Shown in pieces: positions 33,225 to 44,900 of a stretch of 64,000 bases of DNA. A model generated the notes under the pieces. It saw only the letters and a program-made list of their open reading frames with translations, was not told the DNA's origin and searched no databases. The position numbers and the translations under genes are program-made. The DNA is from Aureobasidium sp. EXF-3400 (lineage: Eukaryota > Ascomycota > Dothideomycetes > Dothideales > Saccotheciaceae): contig SWBL01000099.1 in NCBI GenBank assembly GCA_024195585.1, positions 62,001-126,000 of the forward strand, in the 5' to 3' direction. Position 1 is the first letter of the stretch; each line of letters starts with the position of its first letter.

Positions 33225-33796
33225 TTACTCTTCCAGGTTGGTAGGGAAGGTGCCGTTCTCTGTGCGACGCAATGAGGCTGTGTTCTCGACGTGTAGTTGG
33301 CTAGATACTCACCACGCTGGTCGTCCCATCTTGCGGCCCACGAGCTGGGGCAGAGAGATCTGTAGGCGAGGAAGAACTGGGTACGCGTCAGAACAAGAAT
33401 TACGACGTAGTTGTAGACTGAGAGGGGCATGTACCTGGCGGCAAGGCTTGAAGTCCTCACCCTTGGCCAGGATGCACTTGTGGTAGTCGACGTAGTTCTG
33501 CCAGCAGTGCTTGGTCTGGTTCTGGTTGGGGAAGCGCGCATCGAAGCCTGGGGGGCGTGTCAATTGGTTGCATGTAGCAGAAGGTGTGTATGCTCGGTAG
33601 AAGGATGGAGGAGTGCAGCATCATGTGCAAAGGGTGGAACAGGCGAGGGCAGCGGCGGCGCATGGTATAGGATAAGACGTACCCGCTACAATCAATCACG
33701 TCAGTCAGCATTCAACTGGATAACCAGGCGTCAGGGCGGATGCGTACCAGTCACGAACTTGAAGGGCATGGTAACTCTGTCCTCATCGTCGGCCAT
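33225..33796 (-). CDS. COX12: Cytochrome c oxidase subunit VIb (Cox12/COX6B)
   Basis: Intermembrane-space subunit of respiratory complex IV. The twin-Cys core is present: TKHC-x9-C ([11 protein letters not shown]) and C-x10-C ([12 protein letters not shown]), within [20 protein letters not shown]. Exons: 33796-33748 ([16 protein letters not shown]), probably a 3-nt exon 33685-33683, then 33547-33435, 33376-33313 and 33259-33225 (ending [10 protein letters not shown]). Introns are 62, 135, 58 and 53 nt with standard ends; 86-87 aa, a normal length. With the 3-nt exon the junction reads TAGFDARF, matching the residue count of yeast TVGFDARF; without it, TGFDARF across one 200-nt intron. It shares a 267-bp divergent promoter with the NDUFA4-like gene. 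Confidence 0.92.
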
Positions 33797-34063
33797 TTTT
33801 GCGGTGTTGTGATTAGTTGTTGAGGGGAATTGAGGGGAGATGGTCAGTAGGAGAGCTGTGGCAGTCGCGAGCAGCAGAAGTCGTTGTCGTCTTCGGTCGT
33901 ACCTGACAGTCTTGGCGTGGTTTCCTCAAGTCCAGTGCCTCGGCGACTTCTGATTGGCTGCTCGGCCCCAGCTTCAGTTTGCATCCGCCAGATCGAAGCT
34001 CTGCTGACCTCACGCGGTCTTATACTCTGTTCCTCTCACTTCTTGTCCATACCCCAATTCAGC
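33797..34063. promoter_or_regulatory. Bidirectional promoter of COX12 and the NDUFA4-like gene, with inverted CCAAT box
   Basis: 267 bases separate the two divergent start codons. An inverted CCAAT box (ATTGG, 33953-33957, within CTGATTGGCTG) lies about 107 bases before the plus-strand ATG and 157 before the minus-strand ATG. CCAAT boxes bound by the HAP complex control respiratory genes in fungi (established knowledge); its action here is inferred. CT-rich blocks precede the plus-strand start. Confidence 0.65.
33953..33957 (-). promoter_or_regulatory. CCAAT box
   Basis: ATTGG on the plus strand, CCAAT on the minus strand, inside the divergent promoter of two respiratory-chain genes. Candidate HAP-complex site. 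Confidence 0.5.
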
Positions 34064-34653
34064 ATGATCTCGAGTCGTGTCTTTGCCTCCGCCTTGCGCG
34101 CTCAGGCTCCTGCTCTGCAGGCAGTCAAGGCCCGTCCCGCCGCCCGCATCTTCCAGCAGACCCGTGGCTTCAAGAACACCCCCAAGTTCAGAGAGCCCAT
34201 TCCCGTATGTTGACATGCGCAATTCACATGCCAACTGACAGTTCATTGCTAATTCCTATTGTAGAAGGAGGAGCACTCTGGTATGCAACCATGAACCCAA
34301 TGCTACGACCACGAGGACACGACCCTAACGACAACCTACTTTATAGCCCACACCATCTCTCAGCGTATCCGTACCCTGAAGAAGATTCCCCCGGAGTTGA
34401 TCCCCATTGGTAAGTTGTATTGTCTACTTTGCGCAGATTAGAGCTAACCAGTCTCCAGGTATCGTTCTTGCGTAAGTTGCCCTTGGATCGCCGAATACCT
34501 CGTCCAGTCACCTAACACCTTGACAGTGTCGCCATCAGCTTCGCTGCCTACTCGCTCATCCGCAAGCTCTTCACCGACGGCACCCTTCGTCTCTACAGAT
34601 CTAGAGGCCACAACCAGGCTTCGTCTCCTTCCGACACCAAGCCCTCCCACTAG
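34064..34653 (+). CDS. NDUFA4/MLRQ (B12D-type) small mitochondrial inner-membrane subunit
   Basis: Five exons: 34064-34204, 34265-34280 (16 nt), 34347-34409, 34459-34471 (13 nt) and 34527-34653; introns of 60, 66, 49 and 55 nt; 119 aa. All junction phases agree and rebuild KEEHSAHTISQRIRTLKKIP, then ELIPIGIVLAVAISFAAYSL. The Arg/Ala-rich N-terminus (MISSRVFASALRAQAPALQA) is a typical mitochondrial presequence ending near TRGF. One membrane helix follows the KKIPPELIPIG motif that marks the MLRQ/B12D family, then RKLFTDGTLRLYRSRG. Fungal members are annotated as complex I MLRQ subunits; the mammalian protein NDUFA4 is now placed in complex IV. Head-to-head pairing with COX12 fits the latter. 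Confidence 0.88.
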
Positions 34654-35525
34654 ATTGTCAACAGAAGCAATGCATACTTGAAAAACTTATTATCACTGTG
34701 TATTAGTGCGTCGGCTCGTGTATCCAATTTCTTATAGTACTTGTCAAACAACCTCTGGCTGGACATCGCCTTTCTCATGAAATCATTGGGCTTTGGTGCT
34801 TGAGCGACATACCCTTCTTTACGGGAACCTTGGCAAGCCGAATGCGACCTTTTGTCGTTGGACCAACTGCCTGCTATTCTGTCCGAGGATAATAAGTTAC
34901 GCAAAGAACATCTGATAGGGTATAAAGCTGAGAATTGCATATTGCGAAGACAATGCGCTTTTGCTCGCATCTCATTAGCCGGATTGGCAGTCTAGTCCAC
35001 TGGACCTAATGCAGATAACTTCTCATCTAACGATGAAATACAAGACAAGGATGAAATATTGTACAACAAGATCACATTGGCTCTCGGTATCGACAAGTTA
35101 TTGTTGGCTTCATACAACGTCAGATGTCAGAACCAGCACGGAAGATCAATGTATAATGTGGTTTGACGGGTTTTGATAAGATTGCGTTTGTATGCATCTT
35201 TAAGCTCTGATGGCGGCGATGTAGACCAGAAGATAGCTGCGAGCATACCCATGAGGTACATGCAACTCACGCCCGTTGTCGCAACGACTAAAAAGAGTAG
35301 TTGTTAAGATAGCATAGCTTCCATTTCAGCCATGCGAATGCAACCAATTGTGCAGACTAACCAGGACGTGAGGACAAATGCAAGGACAATCTAGTGGTCC
35401 AGAACGACTCTCCCATAAAGAATCTCTAGTCCCATCTGCCCAAGAATGCAAAACATGTGGCCCATTTTCCGTCGCATGACCCAAACTCCTCGCTATGAAC
35501 TGAACAAGAACGAAAAAAAGAAATC
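34654..35525. other. Intergenic region between convergent genes
   Basis: 872 bases between the NDUFA4-like and RRM gene stops. The minus-strand frame 34650-34970 (106 codons) has no recognisable similarity. No RNA gene or repeat was found. Confidence 0.5.
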
Positions 35526-36037
35526 TTAGGCTTGCTGAGGGCCAGCAACATCAAGACCCTCCAGGCCTTGCATGGGATCCACTGGGCCGTCGTGGCCATC
35601 TTCATCTCCCCGCGCAGCCATGCGATCCTCATCGCTAACTGCGTGCTTTGCAAGATAGCCCTCCTGGATAACCGTTAGCACATGCTACCAAAGCACAATG
35701 GTACCATAATACTCACTTGCTCCCAGATAGCAGTCTTGCTTCCCAGGCCTTCTCCCTCAGCTTTTTGCTCCTTGGCTAGATTGACCTTGATGACACGGCC
35801 GAACAGTTCGCTTTGGTCCATGTTGTCGATAGCTTCCTGAGCGTCTTGAGGACTCTCAAACTCGACGTATCCAAATCCACGGTGAGGTTCGGGATTTGAT
35901 GGTAGTTCTGGCTTTGGTAGTGAAATATTGACAATCGGACCAAATGGGATGAAAGCGTTGTGCAGAGTATGGCTGTCGACAGCAGAGGTCAGACCTCCCA
36001 CATAGACAGTCGCTTTCGGTCTTGGTGCGTCGGACAT
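35526..36037 (-). CDS. Small RRM RNA-binding protein related to the PPIE/Cyp33 RRM
   Basis: Two exons (36037-35717 and 35663-35526; 53-nt intron with a GTGAGT donor and GCTAAC branch site), 152 aa. One RRM (about residues 8-95) has RNP2 VYVGGL, RNP1 RGFGYVEF and the closing GRVIKVNLAKE. The tail GSKTAIWEQEGYLAKHAVSDEDR and ..DPMQGLEGLDVAGPQQA is short and acidic. The RRM resembles that of the nuclear cyclophilin PPIE (Cyp33), but no cyclophilin domain follows. A role in pre-mRNA processing is inferred from the family. It diverges from SEC31 across 335 bp. Confidence 0.88.
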
Positions 36038-36372
36038 GATTTCTGGTTATGCTGATGAGTTCGGATATATAGTCGGGGACGGTGTTTGGAATAATTGCAT
36101 GCAACAAAAAGGCTAGAACGGATCTCTGATGCCAAGCAAGGCCCTCGAGGCTGCGATGTGCCCCAGGTTTTTGGCTCTGAGCGGAAGGCGGCAAGGCGGA
36201 AAGCGGAAGGCCAGCTGGAGGTGTGACGAAGGACAAGTCGAAGCTCGCGGACATGTAACGCTGGTCAATAATTATCCCATACCCACCCCTTTTCCGCCAT
36301 ATCTGCCCCAACTCCCATTTGTTTGCTGTATGCTTGGTCTGAACTAAGTCTACTGCCAACAAAGACCCCATC
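36038..36372. promoter_or_regulatory. Divergent promoter of the RRM gene and SEC31
   Basis: 335 bases between two divergent start codons; no clear motif beyond pyrimidine-rich leaders. Confidence 0.4.
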
Positions 36373-39300
36373 ATGGTTCGATTGCGCGAGATTCCTCGCA
36401 CTGCGGCCTTCGCATGGTCGCCTGGCTCAGCTCCGCCATTGCTCGCTACTGGAACACGCGCCGGCGCTGTCGATGATGACTTTTCCAACGACACCAACCT
36501 AGAGTTGTGGGACTTGCAACTAGACCAGCTTGATGCCTCCACCGACTTGTCCCCTGTTGGCACCATCTCCACAGACTCAAGGTGCGTACCCCACAATTGG
36601 ACACGGTGTAGCTCTGACACAGACACAGATTCTACGACATTGCATGGAGCCAGCCGACCGCCGACCGTTCTCGTGGTATCATTGCCGGTGCCCTAGAGAA
36701 TGGCTCACTCGATTTGTGGGACGCTGAGAAACTCCGCTCCAGCCCTTCCGACTCGTTCATGTCTAGAACAACAAAGCACTCTGGAGCCATCAAGACTGTT
36801 CAATTCAACCACTCGAAGCATGACCTTCTTGCGACTGCCGGTGCCAAGGGAGAGCTGTTCATTTACGACCTGAACAACATTGCCAACCCCTTCAAACTGG
36901 GCGGAGGTGCCGCAAGAGCTGACGATTATGAGTGTTTGGACTGGAACAAGGGCGCAAAAGTTCCTCACATTCTTGCTACTGGTTCCAGTGGAGGCTTCGT
37001 CACGATTTGGGACGTCAGACAAAAGAAGGAGAATTTGACATTGAACAACTATGCTCGCAAGCCGGTGAGCGCTGTTGCCTGGGATCCAGATGTCGCGACC
37101 AAGCTCATGACGGCTGTCCCCAGCGACCAAGAGCCTGTGATCCTCATGTGGGACTTGCGTAATTCCAGCGCTCCTGAGCGCATTCTTCGTGGTCACGAGC
37201 TCGGTGTTCTTTCCCTGTCGTGGTGTCTGCAGGACTCGAGTCTGTTACTTTCTGGCGGCAAAGACAACCGTACAATCGCCTGGAACCCCCACACTGGTGA
37301 ATCATATGGTGAATTCCCTGTTGTCACCAACTGGACCTTCCAGACTCGCTGGAACCCTCACAACCCTGGTCTTCTCGCCACTGCCTCGTTCGATGGCAAG
37401 ATTTCTGTCCAGACTATCCAGAACACAAACTCAAAGAATGATGAAAAGACGACCGCTCAGCAGGCTCTGGAGAGTGACGATTTCTTTAACCAGGTCCAGA
37501 CTCAGCCCCAGCCAGTCTCTTTCTCTTTGCCTAAGGCTCCCAAATGGATGGAACGCCCCGCTGGTGTGTCCTTCGGTTTTGGTGGAAAGCTTGTCAGACT
37601 CGCTACCGACTCTGCTTCGAGAAAATCGACCGTCAGTATTGAGACTTTCGCTGTCGACTCGGCCGTTACCGAAGCATCGCAGAAGTTCGAGGAATCTCTC
37701 AAGAGCGGCGACCTGGCCAACATTTGCGAATCAAAGATTGCTGCTGCAACCAATGAGGAAGAGAAGGCCGACTGGCAAGTCATCGAGACGTTAAACGCTG
37801 GAAAGTCGAGGAAGAAGCTGAGAGAATACTTGGGCTTTGCCGACGACACTGAGGTCGCACAAAAGATAGCTGACGTCAACGTCAATGGTGATGTTGAGAA
37901 GCCCAAGGAAGAGGACGACAGCAACTTCTTCGGCAACGATAACGCTGATGGAGAAGATGGCGATAACTTCCTGGCCGATCTTGCAGCGACCAAGGGTGCC
38001 AAAACCAACCAGCCTTTCCACATCTTCAGTGGTGAAGAGTCGGACGCAGACAAGAACATCACACGTGCTCTCATGCTGGGCAATTTCGAGTCTGCTCTTG
38101 ACGTCTGTTTGAAGGACGGTCGCATGTCAGATGCCTTCATGATCGCCATCTGCGGTGGACAAAAGTGCATGGATAAGGTACAGACTGCCTATCTGAAGCA
38201 GAAGGCCAAGGGACCCAACTACCTGCGTCTTCTTGCCTCAATCGTTGGCAAGAACCTGTGGGATGTCGTCCACAACGCCGATTTGTCAAACTGGAAGGAG
38301 GTCATGGCAACTCTATGCACCTTTGCTGACGAGACTGAGTTCTCAGACTTGTGTGAGGCTCTGGGCGATCGTCTCGAAGAGTCGCTGTCGACTGCTACCG
38401 ATAAGGGTACTTTGAGGAGGGATGCATCGTTCTGCTTCCTTGCTGGCTCGAAGCTCGAGAAGGTTGTTACTATCTGGGCACAGGAGCTGCAGGAGAAGGA
38501 GAGCGCTGGACTAGAAGCCGCCGACGGTGAGACCAGCTTCTCTGTCCACGCTAGATCTTTGCAAGACTTCATCGAGAAGGTCACTGTCTTCCGCCAGGTT
38601 GTTAGCTTCCAAGATCCTGACCGCCAAGCCAGCGAAAACTGGAAGCTTGCTCCTCTGTACGCCAAGTACGCCGAGTACGCTGATATTCTGGCCAGTCATG
38701 GTCAGTTGCAAGTCGCTGAAAGGTACCTGGATTTGCTGCCTTCCAAGTACCCTGCAGCAGAGGTTGCTCAGCAGAGAGTCAAGCTGGCCAACAGGACGAA
38801 GCCTGTAGCCCCTCAAGTCCAAAGACAGCCCGCTGCAGCCGCTCGTGTTGCTGCACCAATGGCACCTTACTCCGCTGCTCCTACCCCAGCACCACTTGCT
38901 GCCGCAAACCCATATGCACCCAGCGGAGGTATCATGTCGACGCCTGCTCCTAGCGTTGCGAACCCTTACGCTCCCCCAGGCGCTGCTCAGCCTGCTGCTG
39001 TTTCAAACCCATACGCACCTCAAGGATACCAGCCTCCACAGACTTCCGCATATGGCCAGCCTGGACCTTATGGAACAACAGCCGCTCCTGTTGCTCCCCC
39101 TCGTGGTATGACTCCCACTGCTGTACCTCCGCCACCCAAGAAGGGAGAGACACAACAGTGGAACGACCTTCCAGAAGGCTTCTCCAAGCCGGTTCAGCCT
39201 GCAAGAAGAAACACTCCTGGCATGGCTGCCGTTTCCTCTCCCTTCCCTAATGCTCCTGTCATGTCACCTCCCCCTGCTCCTGGTAGCGCATATGGCCAAC

Positions 39301-40360
39301 AGCCTCCTACTGCTTTGCCTCCACCACCAAAGGCAGGACAAATGCCACCTCGCGTTATGTCTCCACTGTCAGGTCCTCCACAAATTCAGCGTCCCATCTC
39401 AGCTGCATCCAATGCCTACACCCCAGCCTCGGTACAGCAGCCTGCCGCTTCAACGTTGCCTCCATCACCCCAGGCACCTCCTCTCGGCCGCGGCCCTTCA
39501 CCATACAACCCTCCTCCAACCGCGACTGCAACTGGACCAGCTAGCAACCGTTACGCACCAGCTCCCGGTTCACAACCTACGCCTGTAGCCGGCGGCCTGC
39601 CACCACCACGTCATGTTGCTCCACCACCTAACCCTTACGGTTCTGCAGCGCCCTCGCCATACGCGCCAGCGGGAGCTTCGGCATACGCACCAAGAGCACC
39701 GGCAACGCCTTACGGTCAAGCACCTACGCAATCGCAACCTCCAGCTCCTCAGGCCATTCCACCTCCACCACAAGGACCGCCTCGTGGTCCTCCCCAAGGC
39801 CCTCCCAGAGCCGTCGCACCACCTCAAGCTGCCCCTCCTCAAGCTGCTATTCCTCCTCAGGCTACTCCTCCCCCGTCCGCCGCTCCCCAACAGCTGCCTT
39901 CCAGACCCACTACTGCACAGTCTCAGCGATCTGCTCCTGCAGCCGCCAAATATCGTGAGTCACATCCCGCCCATCTATACATATGTTCGTATGCTAATCG
40001 TTGCCTCTAGCCCCCGGAGACCGCAGCCACATCCCTAGCAATGCCATGCCAGTCTACGAAATTATGTCCGCAGACATGGCACGTGTAAAGTCACGCGCCC
40101 CAGCTTCATTCGCTGCGCAAGTCAACGACGTTGAGAAGCGTCTCAACATCCTCTTCGATCATCTCAACAACGAGACCCTGGTTAAGCCAGACACTGTTGC
40201 GACGTTGGTGGAGATTGCACAAGCGCTGCAATCTAGAGACTTTGATCGCGCTGGATCAATCTTGACTGATATGATGAAGGCCAAGTTGGAGTCTGAAGGT
40301 GCGCACTGGATGGTTGGAGTCAAGAGATTGCTTGCCATGAGTAAGGCTACTCCTGTATAA
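36373..40360 (+). CDS. SEC31: COPII outer-coat protein Sec31
   Basis: With Sec13 it builds the outer cage of ER-to-Golgi COPII vesicles and boosts Sec23 GTPase-activating function. Three exons (36373-36581, 36629-39954, 40011-40360; introns 47 and 56 nt), 1294 aa. It opens with the conserved [17 protein letters not shown] and a WD40 propeller to about residue 330 (blade ends such as [19 protein letters not shown] and [12 protein letters not shown]). An alpha-solenoid follows (about 370-770; [21 protein letters not shown]). A long Pro-rich disordered linker (about 780-1180) provides the Sec23-binding region, and the C-terminal helical domain ([15 protein letters not shown]..) matches the family. 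The last intron falls at the start of that domain. Confidence 0.96.
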
Positions 40361-41961
40361 GAGCTCTAAAGAGGAAGTGACGGATCAGAGTACGAAGAAG
40401 GTGGGTGTGGCAGACTAGAAGGTAGCAATCTTCTTATTTTCGATTGTTTTTACACAGTATTTGCTTTTATGAAGAACGGTTTTCTCTTTTTCTTGTTGTT
40501 TTCTGTGCCTGTGTTTTAAGTCTTGACTTGCGACTTCCCTTTTCCATGTTCACGATTTGAAGTCGGTCCACGAGCCCTGGGTGTCGGAAAAGATCAACAC
40601 GAGCACAGGTGTCTTTCAACCCACCATACTCAAACCCCCCGCATAAGGGTCTACGGAAATTGACATATGACACGGCCCCTAGATATGAGATAGGTAGCAA
40701 CGGTAAAAGACGGTGAACATACTGGAGAAGTCTGATGCTCGGTCAAGATAAACCTTGGCGCAAGCAGCTAAGTTCGCCGGCAATAAAAGCTCAGCTAGAT
40801 GCTAAAGCCGAGCCCCTGAGGTATGTGGCTGGGGGATCCATGAATCAAGAAGACCGGTGTCGCATGATGTTTTGCGCCACCAAATAGGGAAAAGGGAAAA
40901 AGATGTCTTTTGATGCCGTGATATTGGAAGCTGCGAGTCTGCGACATGAAGAAATGCAGGAGAGTGGTGGTGATAAGCTTATAGCTTGCAGGTCATGATT
41001 TTTGATGTCCCGCAGAGTAGGAGAAAGGACGGGAGGCTGCAGGCGTGGGAGAGCGGTGAACGGGTAACGCTGCTCGAGCCTCGAGGGTTTGGATCCGAAA
41101 ACGCGTGTGGGACATGCTCGTGGTCCGTGCCACCTATCTAGTCAAAGAGGATGAAGTGCCAGGTCAAGGGAGACGAATGTTAGGAATGAGCAAGTCGTGG
41201 TAGAGGTGGGATCTTGACAAAAACTAAGTATGCACTTGGAAGATTCAGAGATCTGGAGACGGGTCCAGATTAGCAATGACATGGGATCAGCGAGAAGGTG
41301 TCAAGAAGATGAAAGTGTCGTCAGCAGCATCCCGTTACGCAGTTTCAAAGCAGCAGCATGGCTTGAGGAACGTGTGCATGCGATAGCCAAAAGTGATTGT
41401 TCAGATTGAGAGATGGTATCGTCAATGAGCTTATAGGGCAAATTTAGGATGAGAGTGAGAGATAGAGTCGTATGCGGCTTAACAGAAGGTGAATTGGCTT
41501 TGGTAGTGGTGTTTAAACGAAGGAGTGAAATAAAGTTGTATCGTCGTCGTAACTGACGAGCGGCTTGGCTGGTTTGAGGTCCGCCGTGTCTCCTGCAAAG
41601 TCCCAAACACGCTTGACTGTACCTGCACTGCTCTGACTGCTTTATCAGCACTCATCGCATGCGTGCGCACGTAACGACAAGCAATCGACATCGGACGAGG
41701 TCTTGCACCAGGCCCCTCGGTTGCCTCTGACTTCTGACATAGGTAGCGATTCCACTCGCTGAAACCTCCGCTCTGCTGCTGCGAAACACCCTCCGCTGCC
41801 CGTTCGCTGCACCCGTTCGCTTGCCAACTGCATCGTCACCCACAATCTCATAGGCCCGTGGGCCCGTCGCATCTCTACTTAGCGAGCGATTGACGGCCGC
41901 ACCTATCGTCAACACCAGGATCTCAGCTCCAGCGTCATCGCCGCTCACGCTCCCCTCCAAC
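40361..41961. promoter_or_regulatory. Long upstream region of the LIM-RhoGAP gene
   Basis: 1601 bases: the SEC31 3' end followed by a long leader and promoter for the RhoGAP. Short frames on both strands have no recognisable content. No transposon remnant or RNA gene was seen. Confidence 0.5.
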
Positions 41962-44900
41962 ATGGAGACCGACACCAACTCAAACTACCCCGAGTCTCCC
42001 ACAGAGGACGATGAGGTGTTTTTGTGCAAAGGCTGCGGCGAGGTATCGGATTGCAACCCTTGCCATATATCTACAGCTCGACTGACTCTCATGCTACGCA
42101 GATTCTAGAACAGGGGCGAGCCTTTGAGCTTGGTAAGTCACACACAGCGTCGAGGGGTAGTGCACTTGCTGACAGAACCTCTACAGCTGGCCACCGATGG
42201 CACCTTGGCTGCTTCCGATGCCACTCTTGCGCCACTCTCCTCGACTCGGATGCCAACCTGCTGCTGCTGGGCGATGGCTCTCTCATCTGCAACAATTGCA
42301 CATACAGCTGCAGCTCCTGCGGTAACAAGATCGAAGACCTCGCCATCCTAACCGGCGATCAAGCCTTCTGCGCAACCTGCTTTAAGTGCCGCAACTGCAA
42401 GAGGAAGATTGAAAACCTACGATATGCGCGTACTAGCCAGGGCATCTTCTGCATGAGTTGTCACGAGAGCTTGATGGCAAGACGGCGGAAAAAGGCAAAG
42501 GCTTCGAAACAAATGGCTGCTGCAGGGAGCAACCCCATAGTGCTAGACAAGAGTCTGCCTGCGCTGCCACCAAACGCCGTCTCCCAAAGTGCTCTGCGAG
42601 AGTCTTCGCCCTCGGGTTCCTACTCCAGCGATCACCTCAAAGCCAATCACGAGAGACAGCGAGACACATCGCCCATGTCAGTGTCAGACGATAGCAAGAG
42701 AGGCAGCAGCCGTCACTTGTCTCACATGGGTACCCCTTCGGACCTCAACCAAGACACTCTTACGCTGCCCGCTAGCACATACAAGCAAGAGCGTGCTTCG
42801 ACCATGTCATCTAACACCATGACCACAATGTCTGATGCCGATGACGGATTTCTTCCTATGGCCTACGACCCCAACCCTGCTCCTCCTCCTCTGCCACGCC
42901 GTCAGCACCCCGAAACTACGCCCAGGATGTCTGACAACCTTTCGCCTCAAGGTGCTTTTTCCAGAAACAACAGAGATCGACCGTCGTCTTCAAGATCAGT
43001 GTCAACTGAGCGCGAGAGCGTCCGAAGTCCTGGCGTTGGTCACACCGACAAAAGCCGTCAACAGGGTCTTCGCAATGTTTCGGGTAGCAGCACACCGGTC
43101 ACTACATCAGCCGTTGCTTCGCCCTCATCCCTCAGCAGTCAACAGCGCCTTCGTCTGCCACACACAAATAGTGCTTCGTCCAACTTGATACCGCCAGAGC
43201 CGTTCAAACTCCAAGACGTGCCTCGCGATCGCAGAGTATCGCGCAACAGCCCTCGTGTCGGAAAGAACTCTCCCACGTCTCTGGACACTCAGCATCACTC
43301 GAGGCACACTCCCACCGACTCGAACTTGTCCCTGTCACCAGCCTCTGTGGACACACCCAGCTCGAGCATCAATCCTTTTGACGACCCCAAACTCCGCGAA
43401 GCTTCGTCGAGCGCTGGCACATCAGCTGCAAAGCATCCTGTCAGAGGTGATTCTCTAGCACCAGCCAATGCATCGGGCATCACCTCTCCTGTAACGACGC
43501 CGGCTCTCAGACAGTCCGATGCTGCTCACGAACGTAAACAGTCGGCAACCTCCGCCCAATTTGTCGATGCGCCAACTCACCTTCGCTCCGAGACCGAGTC
43601 TCACAACACAGGGGAAACGGGCATACCGACTGCACCTCCCAGAGCTGCTAACCGTCCTTCTGCTCCAAGCAAGTCTGTCGCCAATGACGATTTCATAGCC
43701 CCTAGAATTCCGCCTGCTCCTCCTGCCACTGAACGCCCTCGCGCCGAATCTGTCGGAACCCTTCAACATGATCATACCTCTGCAGCTTCACCAAAACCTT
43801 GGCGTACACACCTTCCAAAGCATAGTGCTGGGGAGGCCTTCTCGATGGAAGAAGAGATGTCTCGCATCCTGAGAGGTGAAGAGCAGAAGAGAAAGGAGAA
43901 TGAGCACACCGGCGTTCTTCGTCGTGTCTCCAACGCAGTGAAACACGGCAGGAGCTTCAGCGACAAATCGATACCACTTCAAAAGACTCCTACTATCAGT
44001 TCGGCAGACATCAGTAGCCCTATCCTCATCACCAGCCCAATTTCTTCACCCGGCCAGATGGATGTCGCAACACTCAGGTCTCAACTGCGTCGTGCTCAAC
44101 AAAAGATTGCAGAGCTTGAGGCTGATAAGCTCGGTCTCGAGGAGAAAATGGACACGTCCGCCGATATCAAGCACGCTAACACTGAATTGCGTGAGAAGCG
44201 TTCAACCATGGCATTCCTTGACACTCAGCGCGAGATGGTGGTTCGCGAACTCGAGATTATGACTGAGCATCTGACTAGAGCCAAAGAGAGCAACAAGCCT
44301 TTGGATATCAGTCAGCTCAAGTCTGAGATTCTGCAGGACTTTGCGCACTCTTTGCAAAAGTTGAAAGACAACCTTGGCTCTCAAATTGAGGATCTTGTGC
44401 ACAAGAGGAATGAACTTACCGACGACATTTCAAACCTCATTCAAGTCAAGGACAAGGGTTTGCAGGAGTTCGAGTCTCTGTCTTCGAAGAACCTCCAGCT
44501 GGCTGAGTTGAACAACCAACTCGTCAGCGGTATCCAAGATTTGTACAAGTCACAAAACAAGAGCGGCAGTATCGAGCGGTCACCTCTTACTAATGGTCTG
44601 GGCATCTACAATGGCTCGAACAGAGGTGACATGACCTCGCTCCATTCCGCATCGTTGCAAGAGTCTACCAGTCTTCATGACCTTTTGCCTCACGCAGCGG
44701 ATGCAGAACCAGCCACTGTCCTTACAGCACCACAGGTGGTCAACATCCGGAAAGGACAACCCAAAAAGTTTAACTGGAAGAAGGGTTCATCTGGTTTGGC
44801 CAAGAACGTCACCAAAGGCCTCAAGGGTGCATTCGCTGGCAACAATGATCGTGGAGTTCCCGTCAAGGCTGACGGTAGCTACGACATCACTGGTATGCCA

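Noticed and set aside
40467..40700. Minus-strand 77-codon frame downstream of SEC31
   Set aside because: Lies in the SEC31 3' region, with basic low-information sequence and no similarity recognised.
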